Positions 1 to 8,461 of a stretch of DNA of 36,250 nt are shown piece after piece (position 1 is the first letter of the stretch; the number at the start of each line of letters is the position of its first letter). The notes below the pieces were generated by a model. That model was not told the origin of the DNA. It saw only the letters and a list, made by a program, of their open reading frames with translations, and ran no database searches. The DNA comes from Prevotellaceae bacterium UBA1075. Lineage in GTDB: Bacteria; Bacteroidota; Bacteroidia; Bacteroidales; Bacteroidaceae. The stretch is taken from contig DCCS01000034.1 of assembly GCA_002316015.1 (NCBI GenBank), positions 1 through 36,250 on the forward strand, in the 5' to 3' direction. A program made the position numbers and the translations under genes.

Positions 1-148
1 CACACGCTTTCGCAAGTGACCCGTTTTTTTGTCTGTTTCATTGTCCTTTTAACACCTGTTTGATCCAAAGAACATTTGTAACTACTCAGGTGCCCGTCCA
101 TAGGCCGATTACCCTGACCACCTGCCAATAATGGTCGAGACAATGATG

Positions 149-276
149 CTATGCCTGCGCAAGGGCCGCAATGACCCTGAGGATCTCGAAGGGGGGGCTT
201 GTCCGTTCTTGGCCGCCGTCTGTATGACGGAGGCGACGGTGGCGTAGTTTTCCACACTGGTCTCCGTCCGGTCTCT
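149..276 (-). pseudogene. C-terminal remnant of a transposase (IS66-like), frameshifted
   Basis: On the minus strand the frame reads SVENYATVASVIQTAAKNGQ. After a change of frame at a run of seven C (plus-strand G7, 191-197) it continues as PFEILRVIAALAQA and stops at TAG (149-151). The two pieces join naturally as ...NGQ-AP-FEILRV..., and removing two bases from the C run restores one frame. The pattern 'YAxxxSvIxTAxkNGqxPfexL' resembles the extreme C-terminus of IS66-type transposases; the family call is from memory of the pattern and is uncertain. Nothing of the catalytic domain is visible. Upstream on the minus strand (plus-strand positions above ~276) the sequence turns into low-complexity purine-rich DNA, so only about 40 codons survive. 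No terminal inverted repeat was seen. Confidence 0.5.
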
Positions 277-277
277 G

Positions 278-500
278 CCGTGTGGCTCTCCCTTCCTTCC
301 CCCTTCCTCCGCCCCCTCACCCCGCTGTGGATTTTCATGTCCTGGGCTTCCTTGTCTCTGCTCCCCCTCACCTTCTTTACCTCGTCCCCCCGTCCTCTTT
401 TCCCCCTTTCCCCTTGCGTCACATGACGGCCTCCGGGCTGTGACTGGTTCTCGCCCCCTTCCTCTTTTTCCCTTTTCCTCCTCCCTTTCACTTCCTTTCG
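278..500. other. Pyrimidine-rich tract, no gene
   Basis: The plus strand is mostly C and T here, with many short CCCTTTCC-like runs and a few interruptions (around 329-350 and 418-450). ORFs across it encode only biased peptides (Glu/Arg/Gly-rich on the minus strand, Leu/Pro/Ser-rich on the plus strand) and are not credible genes. It starts where the transposase remnant ends. Confidence 0.6.
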
Positions 501-1110
501 TGGCCCGGCAGGTTTTTGGTCGGGCAGGCCGACAGGTTGGCAGCACGGAGGGGTCAAACGGTTCCGTCAGTACCTTCCCGCGACTTTTTTGCACTCCGGA
601 AGTGAATTTTTATGCCCATGTGGTGTCAGGTTTGTGAAAAAGTACTAAATTTGTAGCGGATAGAAGCAAAATGTCCAGGTTTCCCCCTGGTATGTACTGC
701 TAAAGTAGGGAGATGAAGGTATCGTGCCGCCCATTCCGTGGGTGGTGGAGCCGTTCCCCCGTATGTGTTGTTAATGCTGGGAGATGAAGAGAAAGGCTTG
801 CCATACGGAATATGCCTGTGTGCTTGCAGGTTCTCACAAATCGCAGGTGTTGTGACTTGAAGTATGGTCTGGAATCATCGCTACTGAGTTCAGCTGGAAC
901 TTGAAGTGTATGTTATGGCATATATGCTTTCTTGCAGTATCTCTTAGTGTCGGATGGTGTGGATGGGGTGAACAGACAGGAATGTGGTCGTGCACAAGAT
1001 GAGGAGAAAGTGTACGATTTGTCAGGATGTTCAGTCGCATATCAACAAATTGGTGAATTTCCAAGATATTTCTCCTCAGGTATGGTAGACAGGTAAAGAA
1101 ATCAAAAAGG
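501..1110. other. Intergenic, no gene seen
   Basis: I see no credible coding sequence on either strand. A match to the Bacteroidetes -7 element (TAAATTTG, 646-653) lies in an AT-richer patch, but no TTTG lies at the usual -33 distance and no ORF follows it closely, so it could be the promoter of a small RNA or simply chance. The imperfect repeat at 681-789 lies within this stretch. Confidence 0.5.
681..789 (+). repeat. Two imperfect direct repeats of about 37 bp
   Basis: Positions 681-718 and 754-789 share TTCCCCC, GTATGT, TAA and GGGAGATGAAG in the same order, with small gaps, at a 73-bp period. Each copy ends in GGGAGATGAAG. No function can be read from them; they lie downstream of the possible -7 element at 646-653. 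Confidence 0.5.
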
Positions 1111-1156
1111 GACGTTCTTCCAGTACACATAAAGACGTTCTTTCAGTACACATAAA
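1111..1156 (+). repeat. Tandem duplication, 2 x 23 bp
   Basis: Units 1111-1133 and 1134-1156 both begin GACGTTCTT and end CACATAAA, differing at one base. The second unit ends 19 bp before the start codon of the 58-residue peptide gene, so the duplication lies in that gene's leader or promoter. Confidence 0.85.
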
Positions 1157-1175
1157 CAAGAAATAGAAGAGTAAA

Positions 1176-1352
1176 ATGAGAGAATATGTAAGCCCAAAGA
1201 CCGACATTGTGTCAGTGTGTGGCGATCCTTTTATGGAATTGTCATCCCACAATTACATGGGTGATGACGTGGAATTGGTAAAGGGAGAAAGCACGACAGG
1301 CGGGTACGCAGACACAGAAAGTCCCTCGCTATGGGACAAAGACTGGCAGTGA
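1176..1352 (+). CDS. Small 58-residue peptide of the Prevotella type
   Basis: The ATG at 1176 follows an A-rich leader (AAGAGTAAA) and opens a 58-codon frame ending TGA at 1350-1352. The peptide starts MREYVSPKTDIVSV, has an acidic, Gly/Ser/Thr-rich middle, and ends LWDKDWQ. This is the layout of the poorly described small peptides often found next to fimbrial or surface-lipoprotein genes in Bacteroidales: start M-x-x-Y-x-x-P, polar body, Trp/Asp-rich end. That resemblance is from memory. There is no signal peptide or membrane segment. The next gene downstream, a Mfa2-like lipoprotein, starts 354 bp later. Function unknown. The reading is supported by the good start context, the conserved-looking ends and the lack of any competing frame. 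Confidence 0.6.
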   Translation: MREYVSPKTDIVSVCGDPFMELSSHNYMGDDVELVKGESTTGGYADTESPSLWDKDWQ

Positions 1353-1706
1353 GCGGACTGCCCAAGCCAGAAACCAAATCACGGGAGTTCTACATGGATT
1401 TGCTACGGAATGGATGCGATTTGCCACGGAATGGGTGCAGGAATGGTCAAAGATGACAACACAGTGCGGCCATGAGTTTTTCCCAGTTCCTCCAGTTCCC
1501 GCCACTTACCTTTCGGGATATGAGTCCATGATGCGATGGCATACTATAGTTTCTGGGTGAGTTTTATTCCTACGCTATAACCACCGTGTTTGTGTAAGTG
1601 CCGTTTCAGAGCAGTTTTCCAAACGAAGTCCCACAGAATACACCTCACAAGCGAAAGCCAACATAAAACGAAAACAACAAGACCAATAACACCAACATTT
1701 CATCCT
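1353..1706. other. Intergenic, with a 2 x 21-bp tandem repeat
   Basis: No gene seen. At 1397-1417 and 1418-1438 a 21-bp unit starting GATTTGC and containing ACGGAATGG is duplicated head to tail with two mismatches. The last ~90 bases before the lipoprotein start are A-rich, as expected for a Bacteroidetes translation leader. Confidence 0.7.
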
Positions 1707-2651
1707 ATGAGAACAGAGAAACAGAACACAAAGTGGACTAAAGTGAATAATCCAGACACTCAGTGCCGGTTGAAAGGAGATTTTCTTCTTTCCCTCATCC
1801 TGTGTGCGGCCATATTCCTGTTTCCTGCCTGCACGAAGAACGCAGCAAGCATTCCAGAAGGCAGCAAGACGGTCACTTTTCAAGTGACGAACTATGTCCA
1901 GTACGAACTTGAGGAGGGCACCCGGTCCACTCCCGTCGCCTCGTCCAGTGCTCTCCAGCATCTCGCGTTGGGTGTCTTTGATGCGTCCACGGATAAGATG
2001 GTGGGCAGCATGCAGGTGCAGAAACGTGGTGATGAGGGCTATGGCTCTTTCACGGTGACGCTTCCCTACGGGAACTACAGGCTGGTGTTCCTGGGGTACA
2101 GCGGTAACAAGGTGTGCACGATGGATAGCCCCAGCCGCATATATTTTGGCGACAATTACATTCCACAGACTTTTCTTTGCGCTCAAGAGTTGACTGTCAA
2201 TGCGGAGACCACGTCCAAAGCCGACATCACGTTGCGCCGTGCCGTGTCGGGCTTCCAGTTGCATATGGAGGATGCCATTCCTGCAGATGCCGTCTCGTTT
2301 CGCTGCAAGGCCACGGGAGGAGGAAATGTCCTCGACTCTAAGACTGGTTTGGCCGTCTCCGTGACGGGCAAGGAAAGTACGGTGAGCATTCCCGAGTCAG
2401 CCCATGGGCAGACTGACAAGAAAATTACCATATACCTTTTCCTCACCTCTGACCCAGAGAGCGTGGACTTTGAGGTGAGTGCGCTGGACTCTGAAGGTGG
2501 CGTGATTGCAAGCAGGAGGTTTACGGACGTGCCTATGAGCGTGAACAAGCTTACTGTCTATAAGGGAAGTTTTTTCTCTACCGACAAGCCTTGGGGGTTC
2601 GACATCAAAGTAGAGGAAGAATGGGGAGAGACTGTGGAGAATGCCTTCTGA
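1707..2651 (+). CDS. FimB/Mfa2-like fimbrial anchor lipoprotein
   Basis: A 314-residue predicted outer-surface lipoprotein. The chosen ATG gives a basic N-terminus, a hydrophobic stretch (about 26-39) and a lipobox LFPAC with the acylated Cys at residue 42. The frame is open 39 codons further upstream, but that would bury the signal peptide. The mature part is beta-rich, with features of the FimB/Mfa2 family: an early 'LxLGVFD' strand, a 'YGNYRLVFLGYSG' segment (about 130-145), the 'ITLRRAVSGFQLHM' motif opening the second domain, and a late 'VNKLTVYKGSFF' strand. Family members anchor or regulate fimbriae made from secreted pilin subunits. No fimbrillin gene is nearby, so it may act with pilins encoded elsewhere, or with the 58-residue peptide upstream. 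Family assignment is moderate, from the fold pattern only. Confidence 0.6.
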   Translation: MRTEKQNTKWTKVNNPDTQCRLKGDFLLSLILCAAIFLFPACTKNAASIPEGSKTVTFQVTNYVQYELEEGTRSTPVASSSALQHLALGVFDASTDKMVGSMQVQKRGDEGYGSFTVTLPYGNYRLVFLGYSGNKVCTMDSPSRIYFGDNYIPQTFLCAQELTVNAETTSKADITLRRAVSGFQLHMEDAIPADAVSFRCKATGGGNVLDSKTGLAVSVTGKESTVSIPESAHGQTDKKITIYLFLTSDPESVDFEVSALDSEGGVIASRRFTDVPMSVNKLTVYKGSFFSTDKPWGFDIKVEEEWGETVENAF

Positions 2652-3059
2652 TTCCTTCCAGTTTGTCTTGAGGCATGTATCTCAATTGTAGGCGGACTCC
2701 TGATGCCGGGCACATTCTTCCGGTCGTGGGTCGTGTTCCCAGCCTTTTCCTTGTAGGGGAAGAGCATGGCAATCTGCGGTGCTTCTGTGACAACCTTTGG
2801 ATGACCTGTGCGCATGAGGGAACTCCGGATTCGCGTCCTGCGGTTTCTCTGGGATGCAAGAATATGCAAGAAGAGGAAGCACGGGTGGTGGCATATAAGT
2901 GGCATATAAATAGCCTTGTCTTTGTCGTGTGCAGGAAGTCGTGTGCAGGAAACTGTCTGTCAATGAAAAGTTACTGCCCTGCACGCTGTGAGAGGAAAGT
3001 AACTTGATGGGCAAGAATGCGCCTATGCATCGGGTCTTCATTTTATATCATTAAAAAAT
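2652..3059. other. Intergenic, with two short tandem duplications
   Basis: No gene seen. An 11-bp unit (GTGGCATATAA) is repeated at 2888-2898 and 2899-2909, and a 14-bp unit (GTCGTGTGCAGGAA) at 2924-2937 and 2938-2951. The 20 bases before the next gene are AT-rich (TTTTATATCATTAAAAA), a likely leader or promoter area, but I cannot place a TTTG/TAnnTTTG pair. Confidence 0.7.
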
Positions 3060-4304
3060 ATGTGCAGAAAAACAAGAACTTGTCACCTGTCAGTACCTAA
3101 TCTGCGAGTATTGCTGACGGGCATCTGTCTCTTTGCCGTTGCTGTCGCGTCACGTGCTCAGGAGGTAGTGTATGAGTTGGTGACAGATGAAAGCCAACTG
3201 GTAGATGGCGGGAAATACATTATCGTAGATAAGGCGCATGATACTGCCATGGGATGGCAAGACAGCGATAATCGTAAGGGTGCTGATATCAAAGGTAAGA
3301 TAGATGGAAACACAATCCGTGGGATAGTTCTCGCCACGTCAGCCAAGGACAAAACCAATGTGTATGAATTCTCGCTGTATAAAAACAAGAGCAGTAAAAA
3401 CAAGTGGGGCTTTTATGACAGCGTGCATAAGAAATTCCTCTGTGCCCATCATCTGGACAAGAACGGCATTGAACTTCTCGCCCCAACCAATAGCGTAGAT
3501 AACCCAGTGCCCACAAAGGCGGAGGCCACCATTTCTTTTTCAGAATCAAAAGAAGGAAAAATCACGATTATTAAGTTCAAGAGTAACGGGAAGAATGAGA
3601 AGCGAGTCGTGATGGACACATACATAGGAAACGTGTATGCTTGTTATAATCACCAGTCGTCCACCATATCGCTTTATCGCAAGCGTGTAGGGACAATCTC
3701 CATAAGCCAGTATGGTTACACGACGTACGCCACTGAATATCCGTATCGCATGCCGAAGGGATGTACTGGCTTGCTGGTATCCACTTCGGAAGACAATGCA
3801 GGAAGTAAATTACTTCTAACAGGAGGATTTAAAGAGAATGAGATTGTCCCCGGCAAAACGCCCTTACTTATCAAGGGAGAGCCGGGTGAATATGCGATTT
3901 ATCAGACCGCACGCAAAAACACTTCCAATCCCGGCGAGAACCTCTTGCATGCAGACTATGACGAGGATGGAAACATCACATACGGGTCGGACAAGAGTGG
4001 AAACTATTACTATTATAAGTTAACCACCAAGAACGGCGCAAACGTGGGTTTCTATTGGGGGGAGCAGAGTGGTGGCCCGTTCAAGATGAAAAACCGGAGC
4101 AGGGCTTACCTTGTACTGCCGCGCGAGCAGAGTGAAGTGAAAGGGCTTGTGCTTGATGACGCCATGGTGGAGACAGGCGTAGCCCGGCCTGTGCAGGGTC
4201 GCCGGCCGAATGGCAAGGTCTATGACCTTCAGGGCCGTCCGTGCCGTGGTCTCAGGCCAGGTATCTACATCCAAGACGGGCGGAAGATTCTGGTGGGCAA
4301 GTGA
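3060..4304 (+). CDS. Secreted protein with GRK-type C-terminal tail
   Basis: A 414-residue exported protein of unknown function. An N-terminal signal peptide spans about residues 1-33, with a hydrophobic core LLTGICLFAVAVA and likely cleavage after SRA. The middle is lysine-rich and beta-like, with no enzyme motif I recognise. Around residue 218 a 'TISISQYGYTTYATEYPYRMP' type segment begins; this is a module commonly seen near the end of secreted Prevotella proteins. The C-terminus reads VYDLQGRPCRGLRPGIYIQD followed by GRKILVGK, the tail typical of secreted Prevotella proteins and similar to the last strands of type IX secretion sorting domains. The glycosyltransferase gene starts 38 bp after the stop, so the two may be co-transcribed. 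Confidence 0.75.
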   Translation: MCRKTRTCHLSVPNLRVLLTGICLFAVAVASRAQEVVYELVTDESQLVDGGKYIIVDKAHDTAMGWQDSDNRKGADIKGKIDGNTIRGIVLATSAKDKTNVYEFSLYKNKSSKNKWGFYDSVHKKFLCAHHLDKNGIELLAPTNSVDNPVPTKAEATISFSESKEGKITIIKFKSNGKNEKRVVMDTYIGNVYACYNHQSSTISLYRKRVGTISISQYGYTTYATEYPYRMPKGCTGLLVSTSEDNAGSKLLLTGGFKENEIVPGKTPLLIKGEPGEYAIYQTARKNTSNPGENLLHADYDEDGNITYGSDKSGNYYYYKLTTKNGANVGFYWGEQSGGPFKMKNRSRAYLVLPREQSEVKGLVLDDAMVETGVARPVQGRRPNGKVYDLQGRPCRGLRPGIYIQDGRKILVGK

Positions 4305-4342
4305 ATGTCCTGCCAGACGATGGAGTATCAGGGTGTCCGTGC

Positions 4343-5347
4343 ATGGTAAAGGTCTCCGTTTTGGTCGCTGTGTATAACGCGTCCGGTTATCTGCCCCATT
4401 GCCTGGACTCTCTGCTTGGGCAGACGATGAGGGACGTGCAGGTCATTTGTGTGGATGACGCGTCGACCGACACCTCCCTGTCCATTATCCAGTCGTATGC
4501 CCAGCGTGACGCGCGCGTTGAGGTACTCGCCTTGTCCGTCAATCACGGGCAGGCTTATGCCCGCAACCAGGCTCTTGCCCATGCGCGTGGAATGTACACC
4601 TGCTTTCTTGACAGCGATGACTGGCTGGCTGCCGATGCCCTGGAACAGGTGGTGTCCGTGTTTGAGCGTGACAGCGAGATTGACAGTGTGCTCTTTGACT
4701 GCCGCTATTATTACTCGCCTGACCGCATAGAGCCCTACCCGATGCCAGACTTCGGGGTGATTCCGGGAAAGCAGGCGTTTGAGGAAAGCCTGAGTTGGAG
4801 AATTCATGGTGTGTATGCAGTGAGGACCCCCATTCACCTGCGGTTCCCCTACGATACCACTTGCCATTCTTATAGTGACGACAACACCACCCGCCTCCAT
4901 TATCTGGCCTCGCGCAAGGTTGCCACCAGCGGCGGAATCTATTTCTACCGCCAGCATGATGCCTCTGTGACCCACCAGGTCTCTGTGCGACGTTTCGATT
5001 ACCTTAGGGCCAATGCCGGCATGCGCCAGTCCCTGCAGCGGGCTGGCGTCTCGCGGCGGATACTTTCCTTGTATGAGAATGAGCGGTGGCGCAATGTTGT
5101 GGACATGTATCTGTTTTACTGGCGGCATGGTAAAGAAATGTCAGCGGATGACCGTGTAGTGGCCCTGGGAGTGTTGCGCTCCAGTTGGGGCTCAATTGAT
5201 ACAGGTGCGCTGATCCCGCGTTACAAGTACAAGTTGGGATATTTCCCTTGCCGGTGCAGGCTGCTGCCCGATGCAGTGTCGTGGCGGTTGTTCACCCTGC
5301 AAGCCAATGTGTATTTTTTTCTGAAACGCCTTATGCACAAAATATAG
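4343..5347 (+). CDS. Family 2 glycosyltransferase
   Basis: A 334-residue cytoplasmic GT-A fold glycosyltransferase, likely transferring a sugar from a nucleotide-sugar donor onto a surface glycan or protein glycan. The GT2 signature starts almost at the N-terminus: VSVLVAVYNASGYLPHCLDS (4-23), VICVDDASTD (34-43), and the metal-binding FLDSDDW (88-94, with DSD at 90-92). The start was placed at ATG 4343 because the conserved first strand follows immediately. The frame is also open from a GTG at 4301 that overlaps the previous stop codon, and that start cannot be excluded. The C-terminal third is rich in aromatic and basic residues. No other polysaccharide genes are nearby, so the acceptor cannot be named. 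Confidence 0.85.
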   Translation: MVKVSVLVAVYNASGYLPHCLDSLLGQTMRDVQVICVDDASTDTSLSIIQSYAQRDARVEVLALSVNHGQAYARNQALAHARGMYTCFLDSDDWLAADALEQVVSVFERDSEIDSVLFDCRYYYSPDRIEPYPMPDFGVIPGKQAFEESLSWRIHGVYAVRTPIHLRFPYDTTCHSYSDDNTTRLHYLASRKVATSGGIYFYRQHDASVTHQVSVRRFDYLRANAGMRQSLQRAGVSRRILSLYENERWRNVVDMYLFYWRHGKEMSADDRVVALGVLRSSWGSIDTGALIPRYKYKLGYFPCRCRLLPDAVSWRLFTLQANVYFFLKRLMHKI

Positions 5348-5559
5348 GCAGCATGGCACTTCCTTGTCCAATGGCGTTTCCCCTGCTTGTGTGGCCAGAG
5401 TCCAATGTGGGCATGCCCGTGCCAGGGGTCCGATGTGACCCTCAGTGTTTCCTTGGCGCACGCGAAACCATCGCCCGTCCAGGACGTGGTGTGGTGATGC
5501 CGCTCTTGCTCTTCTGTTTCCAAAAATGTGTGGTTTGGGTTAAGGAAAGCAGGAGAATC
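5348..5559. other. Intergenic, nothing recognised
   Basis: No gene, strong hairpin or repeat seen between the glycosyltransferase stop and the promoter region of the GH2 gene. ORFs on both strands lack start context and familiar sequence. Confidence 0.5.
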
Positions 5560-5591
5560 TTTCCGTATGTGCAAAAATAAGTCTAACTTTG
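5560..5591 (+). promoter_or_regulatory. Probable Bacteroidetes sigma-70 promoter for the GH2 gene
   Basis: A consensus -7 element TAACTTTG (5584-5591) lies 20 bp downstream of TTTC (5560-5563), one base from the -33 consensus TTTG. Transcription would start near 5598, leaving a leader of about 130 nt. That leader ends with an unusually good Shine-Dalgarno match, AAGGAGG (5710-5716), 7 nt before GTG 5724 and 13 nt before ATG 5730. Confidence 0.5.
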
Positions 5592-5729
5592 GACATACGT
5601 AGAGCCAATGTCAAGCTACCCGCATGAGGCGAAGGCGCAAGGACGTTGGTGGTTCAAATTGCCCGATGTCAGAAATGATTAACTTTATCCACTCCTTAAT
5701 GCTGCCCTCAAGGAGGCAGTGTTGTGCTT

Positions 5730-8426
5730 ATGTCCAATAACATTCGTAAAGTATCTCTTGTCTTGGTGCTGCTCTCGTCGGTGGTGGCCATGAGTGATCC
5801 GGTTTTCCGCAACGAGCGTCCGTGGAGCATCTACCTCGATTCCAAGTCTGTGCACCAGGGGGGATTTGAGTGGAAGATGCTCAAGGCTTCCGAGTCCAAG
5901 GCTCCTGCCGAGCAGTTGTCCATGCCTGGGTATGCCACAGACGGGTGGATGGATGCGGTGGTGCCGGGCACGGTGCTCCGCTCCCTGGTGTACAACAGGA
6001 TATATCCTGACCCCTACTATGGTGACAACAACAAGGTCGAGAACAACCTGATTCCCGACATCTCTAAGGTGGGTGCCGGCTTTTACACCTACTGGTTCCG
6101 CACCGAGTTTGATGTCCCCTCCTCGTTCAAGGGCAGGACTGTGTGGTTGCAGCCCGATGGCATCAACTATCGTGCCGACATCTGGGTGAACGGCAATCTG
6201 GTGAGCACCATGTCGGGGATGTTCCGCAATGACTATATTGATGTCACGGACTTTGTGCGTGTGGGCAAGCGCAATGCTGTGGCCGTGCTGGTGCGGCCTG
6301 TGGATATGCCGGGCACCACCAAGCCGAAGACGTGGGGCGCAGCGGGTGAGTTCCGCAATGGAGGCAACGGCAACATCGGCTGGAACGTCACCCAGTTGAT
6401 GACTGTGGGTTGGGACTTCACCTTCTCTGACGGCGTGCGCGACCGCAACACAGGCATCTGGCGTGGCATAAGCCTGTATGCCACGGGCAGGGTTGCATTG
6501 CGTCACCCCTTTGTGAAGTCGATTCTCAAAGACAACTACCGCACCGCCTGTGAGAATGTCAGTGTCGAGTTGCACAACCCCGGCAATTCCTCGGTCAAGT
6601 GTGAGGTTGTGGGCGAGATAGTGGGCGAAGGCATCACCTTTTCCCGCAAGTGCAACCTCTTCCGTGGGGAGCGCAAGACTTGCGAGTTTGACTCGCGTGA
6701 GTTCTCCCAGCTGGTCTTGCGCAATCCCAGGCTGTGGTGGCCCGTCAACAAGGGCGGGCAACCCCTGTACACCCTCAGGCTCAAGGCACTTGTAGACGGT
6801 GTGGTGAGCGACTCGCTCACCACACGCTTTGGCATCCGTGAGATTACGGTCTCGCGGAACACCCCCGACAGGTCAAAGCTCTTCCACATCAACGGCAGGC
6901 CACTCTTTATCCGCGGCACCAACTGGCTGCCCGAGGCCATGCTGCGCACTTCCGACGCGCGCATGGACGCCGAGCTTCGCATGACAGCGCAGTGCGGGGT
7001 CAACTTGCTTCGCCTCTGGGGAGGCGGCATTGCCGAGAGCGACCGCTTTTACGAGCGGTGTGACGAGTTGGGCCTGCTGGTGTGGCAAGAGTTCTGGATG
7101 ACGGGCGACACGCGACACCCCCATGACCAGGCCCTGTATCTGCAAAATGTTGAGTCCACCGTGAAGCGCATCCGCAACCATGCCTCGCTCGCGTTCTATG
7201 TCTCCTCCAACGAGAGCACCGAGGTGAGTGGGGCGCGCGAGCTCCTTGAGCGTACCGACGGCACCCGCCCCTACCAGATGCAGAGCGAGTGCGATGGCGT
7301 GCATGACGGCAGTCCCTACAAGCAGGTCAACCCCATGCGCCATTACGAGAACACGGCCTCGGACCGTGGCAGCCGCATCGACGGCTTCAACCCCGAGTAC
7401 GGCGCGCCCACCCTCCCCGTATATGAGTCCCTGCGCGAGATGATGCCGGCCAGCGACCTCTGGCCTGTCAACAAGAAGGTGTGGGACTACATGGACGGCA
7501 ACGGCTTCCACCTGATGACCACCCTCTATGACCAGATGATAGAGCAGTACGGCAAGTGTGCAAGCATAGAGGAATACTGCAAGAAAGGCCAGCTGGTGGG
7601 AGCCATGAACTCGAAGAGCATCTGGGAATGCTGGAACGAGAACAAACTGGGCTATGGCGACCGCTTCTGCTCGGGGCTGCTCTTCTGGTATCACAACAGT
7701 TCCAACCCCCAGGTGTGCGCGCGCCAGTGGGACTGGTCGCTCGAGCCCACGGCATCGCTCTATCACACCATGCACTCCCTGGAGCCCGTGCATGCCCAGT
7801 TTGACTACCTCAAGAACACAGTGTCGGTGAGCAACGACACTTACCGGACATTGCGGGACTACACGCTCACCGTGAGCCTGTACAACCTGGACAGCCACCG
7901 CGTGTCCACACAGGCCACCAAGGTGAGCGTGCCTGCGGACGGGGTGGCCAACGACGTGCTCAAGGTCAACTTCCCCGGCAATCTCACCCAAGTGCACTTC
8001 ATCCACCTGGAACTTGCAGATTCGGTGGGGGAGACGGTGTCCGACAACTTCTATTGGCGCTCCAAGGATGCCTACAAGGGCAAGGCCACCCTCACGGGCC
8101 CCTGCACCTCGGGGTTCGAGACCCTGCAGGACATGCCGTCCACCACAGTGAAGGTAACGTGCAGAACCACGCGTGTGGGGAAGAAAACCGTGGTGCGTGT
8201 GACCCTGCGCAACACGGGCAGGAGGATTGCCTTCTTCAACCAGCTGCACCTGCTCGATGCCCAGGGGTCGCCTGTGCGCCCCACCTTCTACACGGACAAT
8301 TTCTTCACCCTGATGCCCGGGGCACGGAGGACGGTGGAGATAGAAACCGCCTCGGAGGCAGCCGCCACCGCGCAGTTGAAGGTGAGTGGCTGGAACACCC
8401 GCACCAGGGTGTTGGGGCTAAAATGA
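5730..8426 (+). CDS. Secreted GH2 glycosidase (exo-beta-glucosaminidase / beta-mannosidase type)
   Basis: An 898-residue glycoside hydrolase with a signal peptide (hydrophobic VSLVLVLLSSVVA, about 8-20), probably periplasmic or exported. The GH2 architecture is clear: a sugar-binding jelly roll (YRADIWVNG, about 150), an Ig-like domain, a TIM barrel starting near FHINGRPLFIRGTNWLPEAM (about 388) and beta-rich C-terminal domains. The probable acid/base is Glu495 in NESTEVSG and the probable nucleophile Glu556 in NPEYGAP. The variant jelly roll, with GAAGEFRNGGNGNIGWNV before RDRNTGIW, resembles exo-beta-D-glucosaminidases and mannosylglycoprotein endo-beta-mannosidases more than beta-galactosidases. 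Substrate specificity cannot be settled here. The start is ATG 5730 or GTG 5724; the latter has ideal spacing from AAGGAGG. No SusC/SusD pair is next to it. Confidence 0.88.
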   Translation: MSNNIRKVSLVLVLLSSVVAMSDPVFRNERPWSIYLDSKSVHQGGFEWKMLKASESKAPAEQLSMPGYATDGWMDAVVPGTVLRSLVYNRIYPDPYYGDNNKVENNLIPDISKVGAGFYTYWFRTEFDVPSSFKGRTVWLQPDGINYRADIWVNGNLVSTMSGMFRNDYIDVTDFVRVGKRNAVAVLVRPVDMPGTTKPKTWGAAGEFRNGGNGNIGWNVTQLMTVGWDFTFSDGVRDRNTGIWRGISLYATGRVALRHPFVKSILKDNYRTACENVSVELHNPGNSSVKCEVVGEIVGEGITFSRKCNLFRGERKTCEFDSREFSQLVLRNPRLWWPVNKGGQPLYTLRLKALVDGVVSDSLTTRFGIREITVSRNTPDRSKLFHINGRPLFIRGTNWLPEAMLRTSDARMDAELRMTAQCGVNLLRLWGGGIAESDRFYERCDELGLLVWQEFWMTGDTRHPHDQALYLQNVESTVKRIRNHASLAFYVSSNESTEVSGARELLERTDGTRPYQMQSECDGVHDGSPYKQVNPMRHYENTASDRGSRIDGFNPEYGAPTLPVYESLREMMPASDLWPVNKKVWDYMDGNGFHLMTTLYDQMIEQYGKCASIEEYCKKGQLVGAMNSKSIWECWNENKLGYGDRFCSGLLFWYHNSSNPQVCARQWDWSLEPTASLYHTMHSLEPVHAQFDYLKNTVSVSNDTYRTLRDYTLTVSLYNLDSHRVSTQATKVSVPADGVANDVLKVNFPGNLTQVHFIHLELADSVGETVSDNFYWRSKDAYKGKATLTGPCTSGFETLQDMPSTTVKVTCRTTRVGKKTVVRVTLRNTGRRIAFFNQLHLLDAQGSPVRPTFYTDNFFTLMPGARRTVEIETASEAAATAQLKVSGWNTRTRVLGLK

Positions 8427-8461
8427 ATGACAGAGGCTTGGTTTGCCCGTCGCCGCTGTGT

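Noticed and set aside
834..1130. 98-codon minus-strand frame
   Set aside because: His/Leu-rich, no start context or domain, and it ends in the tandem repeat.
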